Source: Gordonia otitidis NBRC 100426 (lineage in GTDB: Bacteria; Actinomycetota; Actinomycetes; Mycobacteriales; Mycobacteriaceae). Taken from it: 50,077 nucleotides of DNA. The translations under genes were made by a program, and so were the position numbers. The stretch is from contig NZ_BAFB01000077.1 of assembly GCF_000248075.1 (NCBI RefSeq), positions 1 through 50,077 on the forward strand, given 5' to 3'. Below the pieces are notes generated by a model, which saw only the letters and a list, made by a program, of their open reading frames with translations, was not told the origin of the DNA and made no database searches. Shown here piece after piece: positions 40,364-47,740 of the stretch. Position 1 is the stretch's first letter; each line of letters starts with the position of its first letter.

Positions 40364-40828
40364 ATGAGCGAACAAACGAGTGTCACGGTAGAACGAGTCA
40401 TCGACGCACCGGCCGACGAGGTGTTCGACGTGTTGAGCAACCCGCAGCGGCACCCGGAACTCGACGGTTCCGGGTTCGTGCGCAGCGTCGACCACGCCGA
40501 TCGCATTCAGAAGGTCGGCGAGGTGTTCACCATGAACATGGAGGGCGCGCACATGGGTGGCGAGTACAAGACCGACAATCACGTCACCGGTTACGCCAAG
40601 GACAAGCTTCTCGCCTGGCAGACGGCGCCCGCAGGCACCGAGCCGCCCGGGTGGGAGTGGGTCTGGGAACTGGAGGCACAGGGCCCGGACAAGACTCTCG
40701 TACGGCACACCTATGACTGGTCGAAGGTCACGGACAAGGATCTCCTGAAGAAGGTGAGCTTTCCGCTGGTGACCGAGGATCAGCTGGAAGACACCCTGGG
40801 CCGACTGGCCGCTGCTGTCAGCAGCTGA
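40364..40828 (+). CDS. SRPBCC family protein (polyketide cyclase/dehydrase-like)
   Basis: A 154-residue START-like protein. It opens with VTVERVIDAPADEVFDVLSNPQRHPEL, the classic polyketide-cyclase/coenzyme Q-binding start, and contains WEWVWELEAQGPDKTLVRHTYDW before a C-terminal helix. The ligand is unknown. ATG 40364 has GGTGGAG close upstream. It follows gdhA by 58 bp in the same direction and may be co-transcribed with it. Confidence 0.82.
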   Translation: MSEQTSVTVERVIDAPADEVFDVLSNPQRHPELDGSGFVRSVDHADRIQKVGEVFTMNMEGAHMGGEYKTDNHVTGYAKDKLLAWQTAPAGTEPPGWEWVWELEAQGPDKTLVRHTYDWSKVTDKDLLKKVSFPLVTEDQLEDTLGRLAAAVSS

Positions 40829-40931
40829 GCGAGGTGGGGTAGTCGACCGACCGATGAGTTCAGCGCTCGCGCGGAGTCTCATAGAGGTGAGGGGCTTCGC
40901 CCTCACTGACGACGGAGACGAGGAGCGTTCG

Positions 40932-41591
40932 ATGGCTCGCAGAGCGCAGGTACGGGTGGATCTGATGAACGTGTCCCTCGACGGCTATGCCGCGGGTGAC
41001 CACATCACGATCGACGAACCCATCGGCGGCGCGGGGGAGTTGTTCGCCAACTTCGACGGCCGCGTGATCGCCGGTGTGCAGAATGCCGATGCGCCCATCG
41101 GCGCCGACGGCCTGTTCAACAGTTTGTGGGGGCAGGGCATCGGTGCGGAGATCATGGGTCGCGGCAAGTTCGGGCCCCAGCAGGGGCCGTGGCCCGACGA
41201 CGGATGGCGCGGATGGTGGGAGGACGAGCCTCCCTTCGAGACACCGGTAATCGTGCTGACACACTACGAGCGCGCACCCATCGAGTTCGCGAATGGGACG
41301 GTGTTCCATTTCGTCGACGCAACGCCCGCGCGAGCATTGGAGCAGGCTCTCGAGCTGGCGAACGGGCTCGACGTGCGCATCGGTGGGGGACCGACGACGG
41401 TCAACGAGTTTCTGCGGGACGACCTCGTCGACGCGATGCACCTCACCGTGCAGCCCATCGTGCTCGGCGAAGGAACGTCGTTGTGGTCGGGACTGGGCGG
41501 AATTCACACACGCTTCGACATCGAGTCGGTGACAACATCGACGGGATTGATACATCAGTTCTGGAACCGGCTGCGGGACAACAGAAACTAG
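40932..41591 (+). CDS. RibD-C/dihydrofolate-reductase-like family protein
   Basis: A 219-residue reductase-fold protein. The N-terminus VDLMNVSLDGYAAG is the typical first strand of the RibD C-terminal/DHFR-like family. IGGGPTTVNEFLRDDLVDAMHLTVQPIVLGEG (about residues 156-187) is its most conserved part. Family members reduce a pteridine- or riboflavin-like substrate with NADPH, but many actinobacterial ones are uncharacterised. ATG 40932 has AGGAG six bases upstream; the open frame to 40854 is not family-like. Confidence 0.85.
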   Translation: MARRAQVRVDLMNVSLDGYAAGDHITIDEPIGGAGELFANFDGRVIAGVQNADAPIGADGLFNSLWGQGIGAEIMGRGKFGPQQGPWPDDGWRGWWEDEPPFETPVIVLTHYERAPIEFANGTVFHFVDATPARALEQALELANGLDVRIGGGPTTVNEFLRDDLVDAMHLTVQPIVLGEGTSLWSGLGGIHTRFDIESVTTSTGLIHQFWNRLRDNRN

Positions 41592-41598
41592 GCAGTCG

Positions 41599-41958
41599 TC
41601 ACCAACGGCGCGTCGAACCTCTTCTGGCGCAGTCAATGCACTGACGCGCCGCGGGCAGAACCTCGAGGCGTTCGGGATCGATGGGCCTACCGCACGTCTC
41701 GCAGCGGCCGTACGATCCGTGTTCGACGCGCTCGAGCGCCGAATCGAGCTCTGCGAGCCGCACTCTCGATCGTTCCAACTGGGCGACCAATTGTCCGCGC
41801 TCGACGGCGAGCGTCGACCCTTCCGGGTCGTGCTCGTCGTCGGACGCCGCGTCTGCGGTCGCCTCGACCACGGCGGTCAAGCGCGCCGACAGGGACTCGA
41901 TCAGGTCAACCGTGCGTGCGCGCTCGGCGACCAGCGTGTGCGCCGACTGGTCATCCAT
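41599..41958 (-). CDS. DksA/TraR-type zinc-finger protein
   Basis: A 119-residue protein with a coiled-coil N-terminus and a C-terminal C4 zinc finger, CETC (about residues 85-88) and CIDC (about 106-109). SYGRCETCGRPIDPERLEVLPAARQCIDC-type residues are typical of TraR/DksA proteins. These bind in the secondary channel of RNA polymerase and tune initiation. The coiled-coil-tip acidic residues of true DksA cannot be assigned safely. It converges on the RibD-like gene with a 7-bp gap. Confidence 0.88.
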   Translation of the reverse strand: MDDQSAHTLVAERARTVDLIESLSARLTAVVEATADAASDDEHDPEGSTLAVERGQLVAQLERSRVRLAELDSALERVEHGSYGRCETCGRPIDPERLEVLPAARQCIDCARRGSTRRW

Positions 41959-42064
41959 CTACGCCATGCTACGTATGCATGTCGGACACCACTGCCGCCC
42001 GAGTAAACATCCCGGTGAGCACAACCGGTGCTGCCGTCGCGTGAACGTGACAGGTTGACTGTTC

Positions 42065-43285
42065 ATGACCACATCACTCATCCACGACCGCCACCCGCGA
42101 GTCGATGCACGACTCTCGTTCGACTTCGACGACGTCTATGCGACGATCGCCGCCGGAGCGGTGGAGCGGGAGCGTTCACGTACTCTGGCGCATTCCGAGG
42201 TAGCGCGGCTGTGGGAGCGTCGATTCGGTGCGTTGCGACTGCCGGTCGAGCGTGGAGGCGCAGGCGCCTCGGTGCGAGACCTCTTTTCGGAGCTGATCAC
42301 GCTCGCTGCGGCGGATTCGAACATCACCCAGGCACTGCGTGTGCACTTCGCCTTCGTCGAGGATCAGCTGATCGCAGGCGACGACAGACACATCGCCGCG
42401 ATCGCGGACGGCATCCTCGTCGGTAACGCGATCACCGAACCCGGGTCCGGTGCCATCGGCGGCTACCAGACCCGGCTGACGCGGTCAGGTGACGAATGGC
42501 GTCTGAACGGGGAGAAGTTCTACAGCACTGGATCGTTATACGCCGATCACATCCTGGTCGCCGCCGATCGCGAAGGTGAACGGGTCAGCGTCCTCGTCCC
42601 CTCCACGCGCGAGGGCGTCAAGCGGATCGACGACTGGCGCGGCTTCGGCCAGCGTCTCACCGCGAGCGGGACAACCCTGTTCACCGACGTCGTGGTCTAC
42701 GACGACGAGATACTGGGTCCTGGTTACGGAACTGCAGGACCCACCTATGCGACGGCTTACCTGCAACTGTTCCAGCTGGCAGGTCTCGCGGGCATCGCGC
42801 AACGCGCCACCGACGACCTCGTTCAGTGGGTGTCGGCGCGGGAGCGAACGTTCACTCATTCGGTCGCCGACCGCCAGCGCGACGACCCCTTGGTCCAGGA
42901 GATCGTCGGACGCCTCTCTGCCACAGCCTTTTCCGCTCGATCGAGCGTTCTGGCAGTGGCCGACCTGCTCGATGATCTCCTCGCCACCGACCCCGAGAAC
43001 GCCGAGGCGATCAGTCACGTCGAGCTCGCCGCGGGCCGGGCGCAAGCGTCTGTCGCTGCGCAGGTGCTGGCGGCGACGAATGAGCTCTTCGAGGTCGGCG
43101 GCGCATCGATCGTCGCCGAAGAGACCGCACTGGACAGGCATTGGCGTAACGCTCGCGTGCTCGCCGTACACAATCCGATCAACCAGAAACTGCGCGCCAT
43201 CGGTGATCATCTGCTCAACGGCACCGATCTCCCGTACGCGTGGAGCGCCGGTGTACGCAACAGCGCAGAATCAACGGGGGAGTGA
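42065..43285 (+). CDS. Acyl-CoA dehydrogenase-fold flavin monooxygenase (DszC/SfnB-like)
   Basis: A 406-residue protein of the acyl-CoA dehydrogenase fold. The N-terminal LRLPVERGGAGASVRDLFSEL, the middle NAITEPGSGAIGGYQTRL with WRLNGEKFYSTGSLYADHIL, and the C-terminal ALDRHWRNARVLAVHNPINQK are typical of DszC- or SfnB-like enzymes. These reduced-flavin-dependent monooxygenases act on sulphur compounds or hydrocarbons rather than acyl-CoA; the HxxRNxR pattern near the end supports this group. A partner flavin reductase is not adjacent. The substrate is unknown. Confidence 0.82.
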   Translation: MTTSLIHDRHPRVDARLSFDFDDVYATIAAGAVERERSRTLAHSEVARLWERRFGALRLPVERGGAGASVRDLFSELITLAAADSNITQALRVHFAFVEDQLIAGDDRHIAAIADGILVGNAITEPGSGAIGGYQTRLTRSGDEWRLNGEKFYSTGSLYADHILVAADREGERVSVLVPSTREGVKRIDDWRGFGQRLTASGTTLFTDVVVYDDEILGPGYGTAGPTYATAYLQLFQLAGLAGIAQRATDDLVQWVSARERTFTHSVADRQRDDPLVQEIVGRLSATAFSARSSVLAVADLLDDLLATDPENAEAISHVELAAGRAQASVAAQVLAATNELFEVGGASIVAEETALDRHWRNARVLAVHNPINQKLRAIGDHLLNGTDLPYAWSAGVRNSAESTGE

Positions 43286-43442
43286 GACCGAGAAGCTCTG
43301 CACCCCGTCGACGCGCAGGTAGTCGACCACGCATGTCCGAAGTCTGAGATGCCGACACTTCTCGTGTGCCGGCGAGCGACCACATCTTTTGACTGCCGAA
43401 GCCGCAACGCTGGCGCGGCCGCCGCACGCTGTCTATGCGGAC

Positions 43443-43973
43443 TCACCCGTTCGAAGGCGGCAGCTCACCGATTCGGAAGAACGAATCCCACAGTCCCACA
43501 TAGGTTGACGAGACAGGGCCGCCGGTCGGGAACGCGTTGGCATCGCCGGGATTTGTCCAGCGATAGGTGACGGTTACGCTGATCGGCGTCGAACCCGTGA
43601 CCGATACGAATCCTGTCGGTTTCCATGCGGAACCGAGGTACTTCCCGGGACGGAACAGCAAGACGGCGACCGGCGAGGACCCCGTGCCACCTGAGGTCTC
43701 GAATTGGGCCCACATGAGGGGCGGACACCAGGGGGTACGGTCACGCGACTTCGAGCTCAGGACCCAGTGCAGATCTTTGCGCCCCAGGGGCGGGCCGATC
43801 TGACGAAGTCCACGCTGAACCTCTGACGACGCAGCGGACAAACACGCTCCACCGCCAGACGTCCCGGCCTGGTGTGCACCTGCGGGCGCCGCTACGGCCG
43901 GTGCTGCGGCTGCGGTTGCCAGGATTGCCGACGCTGCCAGCGCGCTCAGCATGCTTGTTATACGACGAGACAT
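43443..43973 (-). CDS. Secreted LppP/LprE-family protein
   Basis: A 176-residue exported protein with a clear Sec signal (ending about AAPAVAAPA) and the family segment VAVLLFRPGKYLGSAW followed by VSVTGSTPISVTVTYRW. There is no lipobox Cys, so it is probably released or wall-associated rather than a lipoprotein. The LppP/LprE family is found in mycolate actinobacteria and has no assigned function. ATG 43973 has GGAGG just upstream; the frame extends to 44078, but the signal peptide fixes the start. Confidence 0.8.
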   Translation of the reverse strand: MSRRITSMLSALAASAILATAAAAPAVAAPAGAHQAGTSGGGACLSAASSEVQRGLRQIGPPLGRKDLHWVLSSKSRDRTPWCPPLMWAQFETSGGTGSSPVAVLLFRPGKYLGSAWKPTGFVSVTGSTPISVTVTYRWTNPGDANAFPTGGPVSSTYVGLWDSFFRIGELPPSNG

Positions 43974-44229
43974 GGCGCCTCCACTTGATTTCGGACGGAG
44001 TTCCCCGGCCTTGTCTGACAGATCGTCGCTGCGGCCGCAGACGTTAGACGTGGGGCGCCATCGATACCCGGCAGTCACGTAATCGTGACTTGGGGGTTGA
44101 GAACCTCACTACTCAACTCGCAGCACGACAAGCCTGGTCGAGTCACGTAGTGGATTACGCGGGAGAACGTGCCGCTCACTGAGCACAGTCGAAGAGTCCC
44201 AGTCAGCCCAGCACCCATTGGAGACTCAG

Positions 44230-45297
44230 ATGTCTGCTCCCACCGAAGACCCCATCGCAACTGCAACTCAGCCGGAAGTGGCCAACGTCGATGCACGCAC
44301 CGTCGGCCTCGCAACCGGCGAGGACACCAACGCGCTCGGCCCACTTGCCCAGTTGCCCGGCGTGTGGGCCAATGTCGGTTCCCACGACAACACGCTCGTG
44401 GGACGAGGATGGAACATGATCGCGTTGCCGTTCGGCGGAGCCGATGAAGTCCCGTTCCGCTTGTTGCTCAACCAGTTCAACGAGCGTCTCGAGTTCAGCC
44501 TCGTCGACAAGAACATCCCCAACAGAGGCGTCGACCAGCTCACGCACACCGAAGCCGACGAATCGATCGCCGCACTCGACTACGAACAGTCGATCATGCA
44601 GATCGCCGCTGGCGATTTTCCGCAGACGCCCCTGGCCGGTCAACCCGGAGCCGCGATTCACCATGAACCCGGCTTGTTTCTCCACATGCCCGAACAGGAC
44701 TCGACGCAGACGACGGACTCCGACTCCTTCAACATCGGTCGGCTCGCGACGATCCCGCACGGCGATTCGGTTCTCGCACTGGGCACTTCCTCTGTCACCG
44801 CGGGAATGCCCGACATCGATCCCGTCGACCCACTGCCCGTCGGCGTTCCGCACGACCTGACAGACCCATACCTTGCGCCCTATGTCCACTTCCACAATGT
44901 GAATCAGGGGGACAACAAGAACTTCCGTGGTGCTCTCGACCCGACAGATCCCGTTGCCCTGCTCGAACAATCGAACACCAACGTGAACATCACGTCCACC
45001 ACAACGCTCACGATGTCGACGGTCAACCAGGGCGGCATCACGAATATCCCGTTCGTCACAAAGCAGGCCAACGCCACCGAAATGCATGCCACCTTCTGGA
45101 TTCAGCAACTCGAGGACACCGATCTGTTCGGTCGTCCCCGCCTGCGACTTCAGTACCTGCAGGTGGTCTTCCTCGAATTCCTGCCGCGAACAGATGGTGT
45201 GCCGGGTCTGATCCGGTGGCCGCACATCAGCTTCAACACGATGGAGAAGATCAGCGACACCCCTGATCCGGGATACGGGGCGCTGAAGCTCTTCTGA
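44230..45297 (+). CDS. Haem-binding-protein family (lipocalin-like) protein
   Basis: A 355-residue protein with the motif LGPLAQLPGVWANVG followed by GRGWNMIALPF near residues 35-70, and later RGVDQLTHT, AAIHHEPGLFLHMP and ATIPHGDSVLALG. This order matches proteins annotated as bacterial/fungal 'haem-binding protein', beta-barrels related to lipocalin/nitrobindin folds. No transmembrane segment or signal peptide is seen. ATG 44230 has TTGGAG six bases upstream. It lies upstream of the P450 gene, so haem-related co-function is conceivable but unproved. Confidence 0.72.
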   Translation: MSAPTEDPIATATQPEVANVDARTVGLATGEDTNALGPLAQLPGVWANVGSHDNTLVGRGWNMIALPFGGADEVPFRLLLNQFNERLEFSLVDKNIPNRGVDQLTHTEADESIAALDYEQSIMQIAAGDFPQTPLAGQPGAAIHHEPGLFLHMPEQDSTQTTDSDSFNIGRLATIPHGDSVLALGTSSVTAGMPDIDPVDPLPVGVPHDLTDPYLAPYVHFHNVNQGDNKNFRGALDPTDPVALLEQSNTNVNITSTTTLTMSTVNQGGITNIPFVTKQANATEMHATFWIQQLEDTDLFGRPRLRLQYLQVVFLEFLPRTDGVPGLIRWPHISFNTMEKISDTPDPGYGALKLF

Positions 45298-45303
45298 TTC
45301 GAT

Positions 45304-45334
45304 GGGCGGGCGAACCGGGAGGGGGCGCCCGCTC
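45304..45334 (+). terminator. Hairpin after the haem-binding-protein gene
   Basis: A 7-bp GC stem (45306-45312 with 45326-45332), extendable with G-T pairing, lies just after the stop codon. It is a likely terminator isolating the P450 leader downstream. Confidence 0.5.
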
Positions 45335-45488
45335 ATCGGCACCTCCCGCGAGGATCCTGCCCGTGCAGTATTCGCAGAATCGACAGTTCAGTGCGCATTC
45401 TGAGCATGCCAGTGACACCGGTCACCCCATATCGTGATCTGTGTTCCAGACGACAGACTGTTCGTCTGATCGATTCTCCAGGAGCATC

Positions 45489-45569
45489 ATGACCGCGCCG
45501 AATTGTTCTGCACCACATTCTCTCATCACCGAGGCGACTGCGTCGCAGTCGGAGAGCCTGTGCGCGTGA
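45489..45569 (+). CDS. Putative 26-residue leader peptide coupled to the P450 gene
   Basis: An ATG at 45489 with AGGAG four bases upstream opens a 26-codon frame whose TGA overlaps the proposed GTG start of the P450 gene (GTGA). This is the classical layout of a coupled leader peptide. The peptide (MTAPNCSAPHSLITEATASQ, then SESLCA) has no run of one amino acid to suggest attenuation. Another possibility is that it is the true P450 N-terminus separated by a second frameshift. It is too short for homology to decide. Confidence 0.45.
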   Translation: MTAPNCSAPHSLITEATASQSESLCA

Positions 45570-46855
45570 GCTCGTCGGCTTCCTCAGCGTCGAATCCTCC
45601 CGTGGCCGAGTGGATCACGCTGAAGCTACTCGAAGAGGATCCGTTTGCCACTCTCGGTCGGCTGCGGGAATCGGCGCCAGTGCACTGGGTTCCGGCACTG
45701 AATCGGTACATCATCACCCGATTCGAGGAGTGCCGCTACGTCGAGACCCGGCCCGACGTCTTCACCGCTGAGCAGGACGGGCATCGAGTCGATCGAACGA
45801 TCGGACGATCGATGATCCGAAAAGACGACCCCGACCATGCGCGCGAGCGGCTCGCGGCGAATCGCACGTTGCGCGTCCGTGCAGTTGCGGACAGGTGGCG
45901 CCCCGTGTTCGAGGCCAATGCCAACCGGCTCCTTGCCGATTTCGTCGATCGCGGTCCGGGAGCCGACCTGAGTGAGGATTTCGCCGCACCGTTGGCTGCG
46001 GCGAATGTCGCAGCACTGGTTGGCCTTCCGCACGTGCCACACGACGACGTCGCGCGCTGGTCAGCCACCTTCATGGCCGGAGCGGCCAATCTGGCGGAAG
46101 AACCCGACATCTGGGCGAGTGTCGCCGCCGTGAACGCGGAGATCGACGACGCACTCGATGAGGCAGTTGATCGTGTGCGTCGACATCCCGACGGCTCCAT
46201 CCTCTCCACGATGGTCGAGGCGGGGATGCCACTGGGGACTCAGCGCGCCAATGTGAAGCTGGCGATAGCCGGCGGCATCAACGAACCCAAGCATGCTGTC
46301 ACCAGTGCGGTGTGGGCACTGTCCACACGCGCCGAGCAACGACGACGAGCAATGGCGGAGCCATCCTTGTTCGAGGCGGTGTTCGAGGAGATCGTGCGCT
46401 GGTTGCCGCCCGTGGGCATGATCTCGCGGCGGACGACCCGTGACGTCGAGCTGGGGGGCTTGCTGATCCCGGCCGACGCGCAAGTGGGAGCGTCGCTACA
46501 TGCGGCGAATCGTGATCCTCGACGATTCGCGAACGCCGACCAGTTCGATTTCGATCGTGATTCCACCGGTCATCTCGGGTTCGGTGCCGGTCCGCACATG
46601 TGTGCGGGGCGGTGGGTGGGACAGTGTTCGGTGGGGCAGGTCGCCCTGCCCATGTTGTATTCACGACTGCGCGGGCTGACGGCGAGCGACCCGGAGGGTG
46701 CGCACTTTGTCGGATGGACCTTCCGAGGCCTGCAGCAGCTACCCGTGCAGTGGGATTCCGTGACGCGGTTTACCCCGGAACCGACCCGGTCGCCGACGCC
46801 CCGTGAGGTCACCGTCACTGAGAAAGTGGTCGAGGCCGAGGGCGTTGCAGCGTAA
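45566..46855 (+). CDS. Cytochrome P450 domain of a split P450-reductase fusion
   Basis: A 429-residue P450. The haem ligand is Cys346 in FGAGPHMCAG. The K-helix ExxR lies in FEEIVRW (about residues 273-279), and the I-helix reads AGGINEPKHAV (N239, E240, P241), lacking the usual acid-Thr pair. The last residues TVTEKVVEAEGVAA resemble the start of a phthalate-dioxygenase-reductase domain, which then continues in another frame immediately downstream. So this is probably the N-terminal part of a self-sufficient, CYP116B-like fusion with a frameshift near 46852. GTG 45566 has GGAGAG nine bases upstream. The substrate is unknown. Confidence 0.8.
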   Translation: MSSSASSASNPPVAEWITLKLLEEDPFATLGRLRESAPVHWVPALNRYIITRFEECRYVETRPDVFTAEQDGHRVDRTIGRSMIRKDDPDHARERLAANRTLRVRAVADRWRPVFEANANRLLADFVDRGPGADLSEDFAAPLAAANVAALVGLPHVPHDDVARWSATFMAGAANLAEEPDIWASVAAVNAEIDDALDEAVDRVRRHPDGSILSTMVEAGMPLGTQRANVKLAIAGGINEPKHAVTSAVWALSTRAEQRRRAMAEPSLFEAVFEEIVRWLPPVGMISRRTTRDVELGGLLIPADAQVGASLHAANRDPRRFANADQFDFDRDSTGHLGFGAGPHMCAGRWVGQCSVGQVALPMLYSRLRGLTASDPEGAHFVGWTFRGLQQLPVQWDSVTRFTPEPTRSPTPREVTVTEKVVEAEGVAA

Positions 46856-47715
46856 CCCTCGAGCCGATCGAGGGTTACGCCAACTGGGAACCCGGCTCGC
46901 ACATCACCCTCAAGTTGCCTAACGGGCTGGAGCGTCAGTACTCGCTGTGCGGATCACCGACGGCAGCACATTGGCGGATCGCAGTGCTCGCCGAACCGTC
47001 CAGTCGAGGTGGGTCGGACTACATCCACACTCAGCTCCAGGTCGGTGACCGTCTCCCAGTAGTCTCGCCGCGCAACAACTTTCCGCTTGCCCGGTCCGCG
47101 CGCTACAGATTCGTCGCCGGTGGCATCGGAATCACACCGATCCTGCCCATGATCGCGCAGGCCGACAGTAATGGCGCTGACTGGTCTCTGCTGTATCTGG
47201 GTCGCACTCGCCGTCGCATGGCATTCCTCCGTGAACTCGAACGCTACGGCACCCGCGTCACCGTGTGGCCGAGCGATGAACGGGGGACCGTCGACCTTCG
47301 CGGCCATCTGGGCGGGCCGGAGTCCTCACCTGTGTATGCATGTGGGCCGGAGAAACTGCTGGATGCGTTGGAGTCGATGGCTGCAGACTGGTCCGACAGC
47401 ACGCTCCATGTCGAACGCTTCGTCGCTCGCGCCGTGGACCTACCGAACACTCCGTTCCGAATTCGATTGGCGCACAGCGGTCGAGTACTCGAGGTGCCGT
47501 CTGACAAGTCCATCGTCGATGTGCTCGACGACGCTGACGTGGCGATCACCACCTCATGCTTGGAGGGCACCTGTCGCACGTGTGAGACCGGTGTAATCGC
47601 CGGAATCCCATGCCACCGGGACTCCACACTCAGCGCCGAAGAACGGCTCGCATCGAAAAGTCTCATGATCTGCGTGTCTCGTTCGAAGACGCCGGAACTC
47701 ACGCTGGATCTGTGA
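46852..47715 (+). CDS. FMN/NADH/2Fe-2S reductase domain of the split P450 fusion
   Basis: Reading from 46852 gives VTLEPIEGYANWEPGSHITL, then RQYSLCG (FMN binding), GGIGITPILPM and CGPEKLLDAL (NADH binding), and a C-terminal plant-type 2Fe-2S domain with CLEGTCRTC and a final Cys in MICVS. This is the whole phthalate-dioxygenase-reductase module of about 287 residues. Its first residues continue the end of the P450 frame: one extra base at 46852-46853 would join them without a break. In its own frame there is no ATG/GTG before a TTG at 46915, which would remove part of the FMN domain. It is therefore probably expressed only as a fusion, if at all. Confidence 0.75.
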   Translation, partial: VTLEPIEGYANWEPGSHITLKLPNGLERQYSLCGSPTAAHWRIAVLAEPSSRGGSDYIHTQLQVGDRLPVVSPRNNFPLARSARYRFVAGGIGITPILPMIAQADSNGADWSLLYLGRTRRRMAFLRELERYGTRVTVWPSDERGTVDLRGHLGGPESSPVYACGPEKLLDALESMAADWSDSTLHVERFVARAVDLPNTPFRIRLAHSGRVLEVPSDKSIVDVLDDADVAITTSCLEGTCRTCETGVIAGIPCHRDSTLSAEERLASKSLMICVSRSKTPELTLDL

Positions 47716-47740
47716 TCGCAGTCGCGACGTCTCTATGCGG

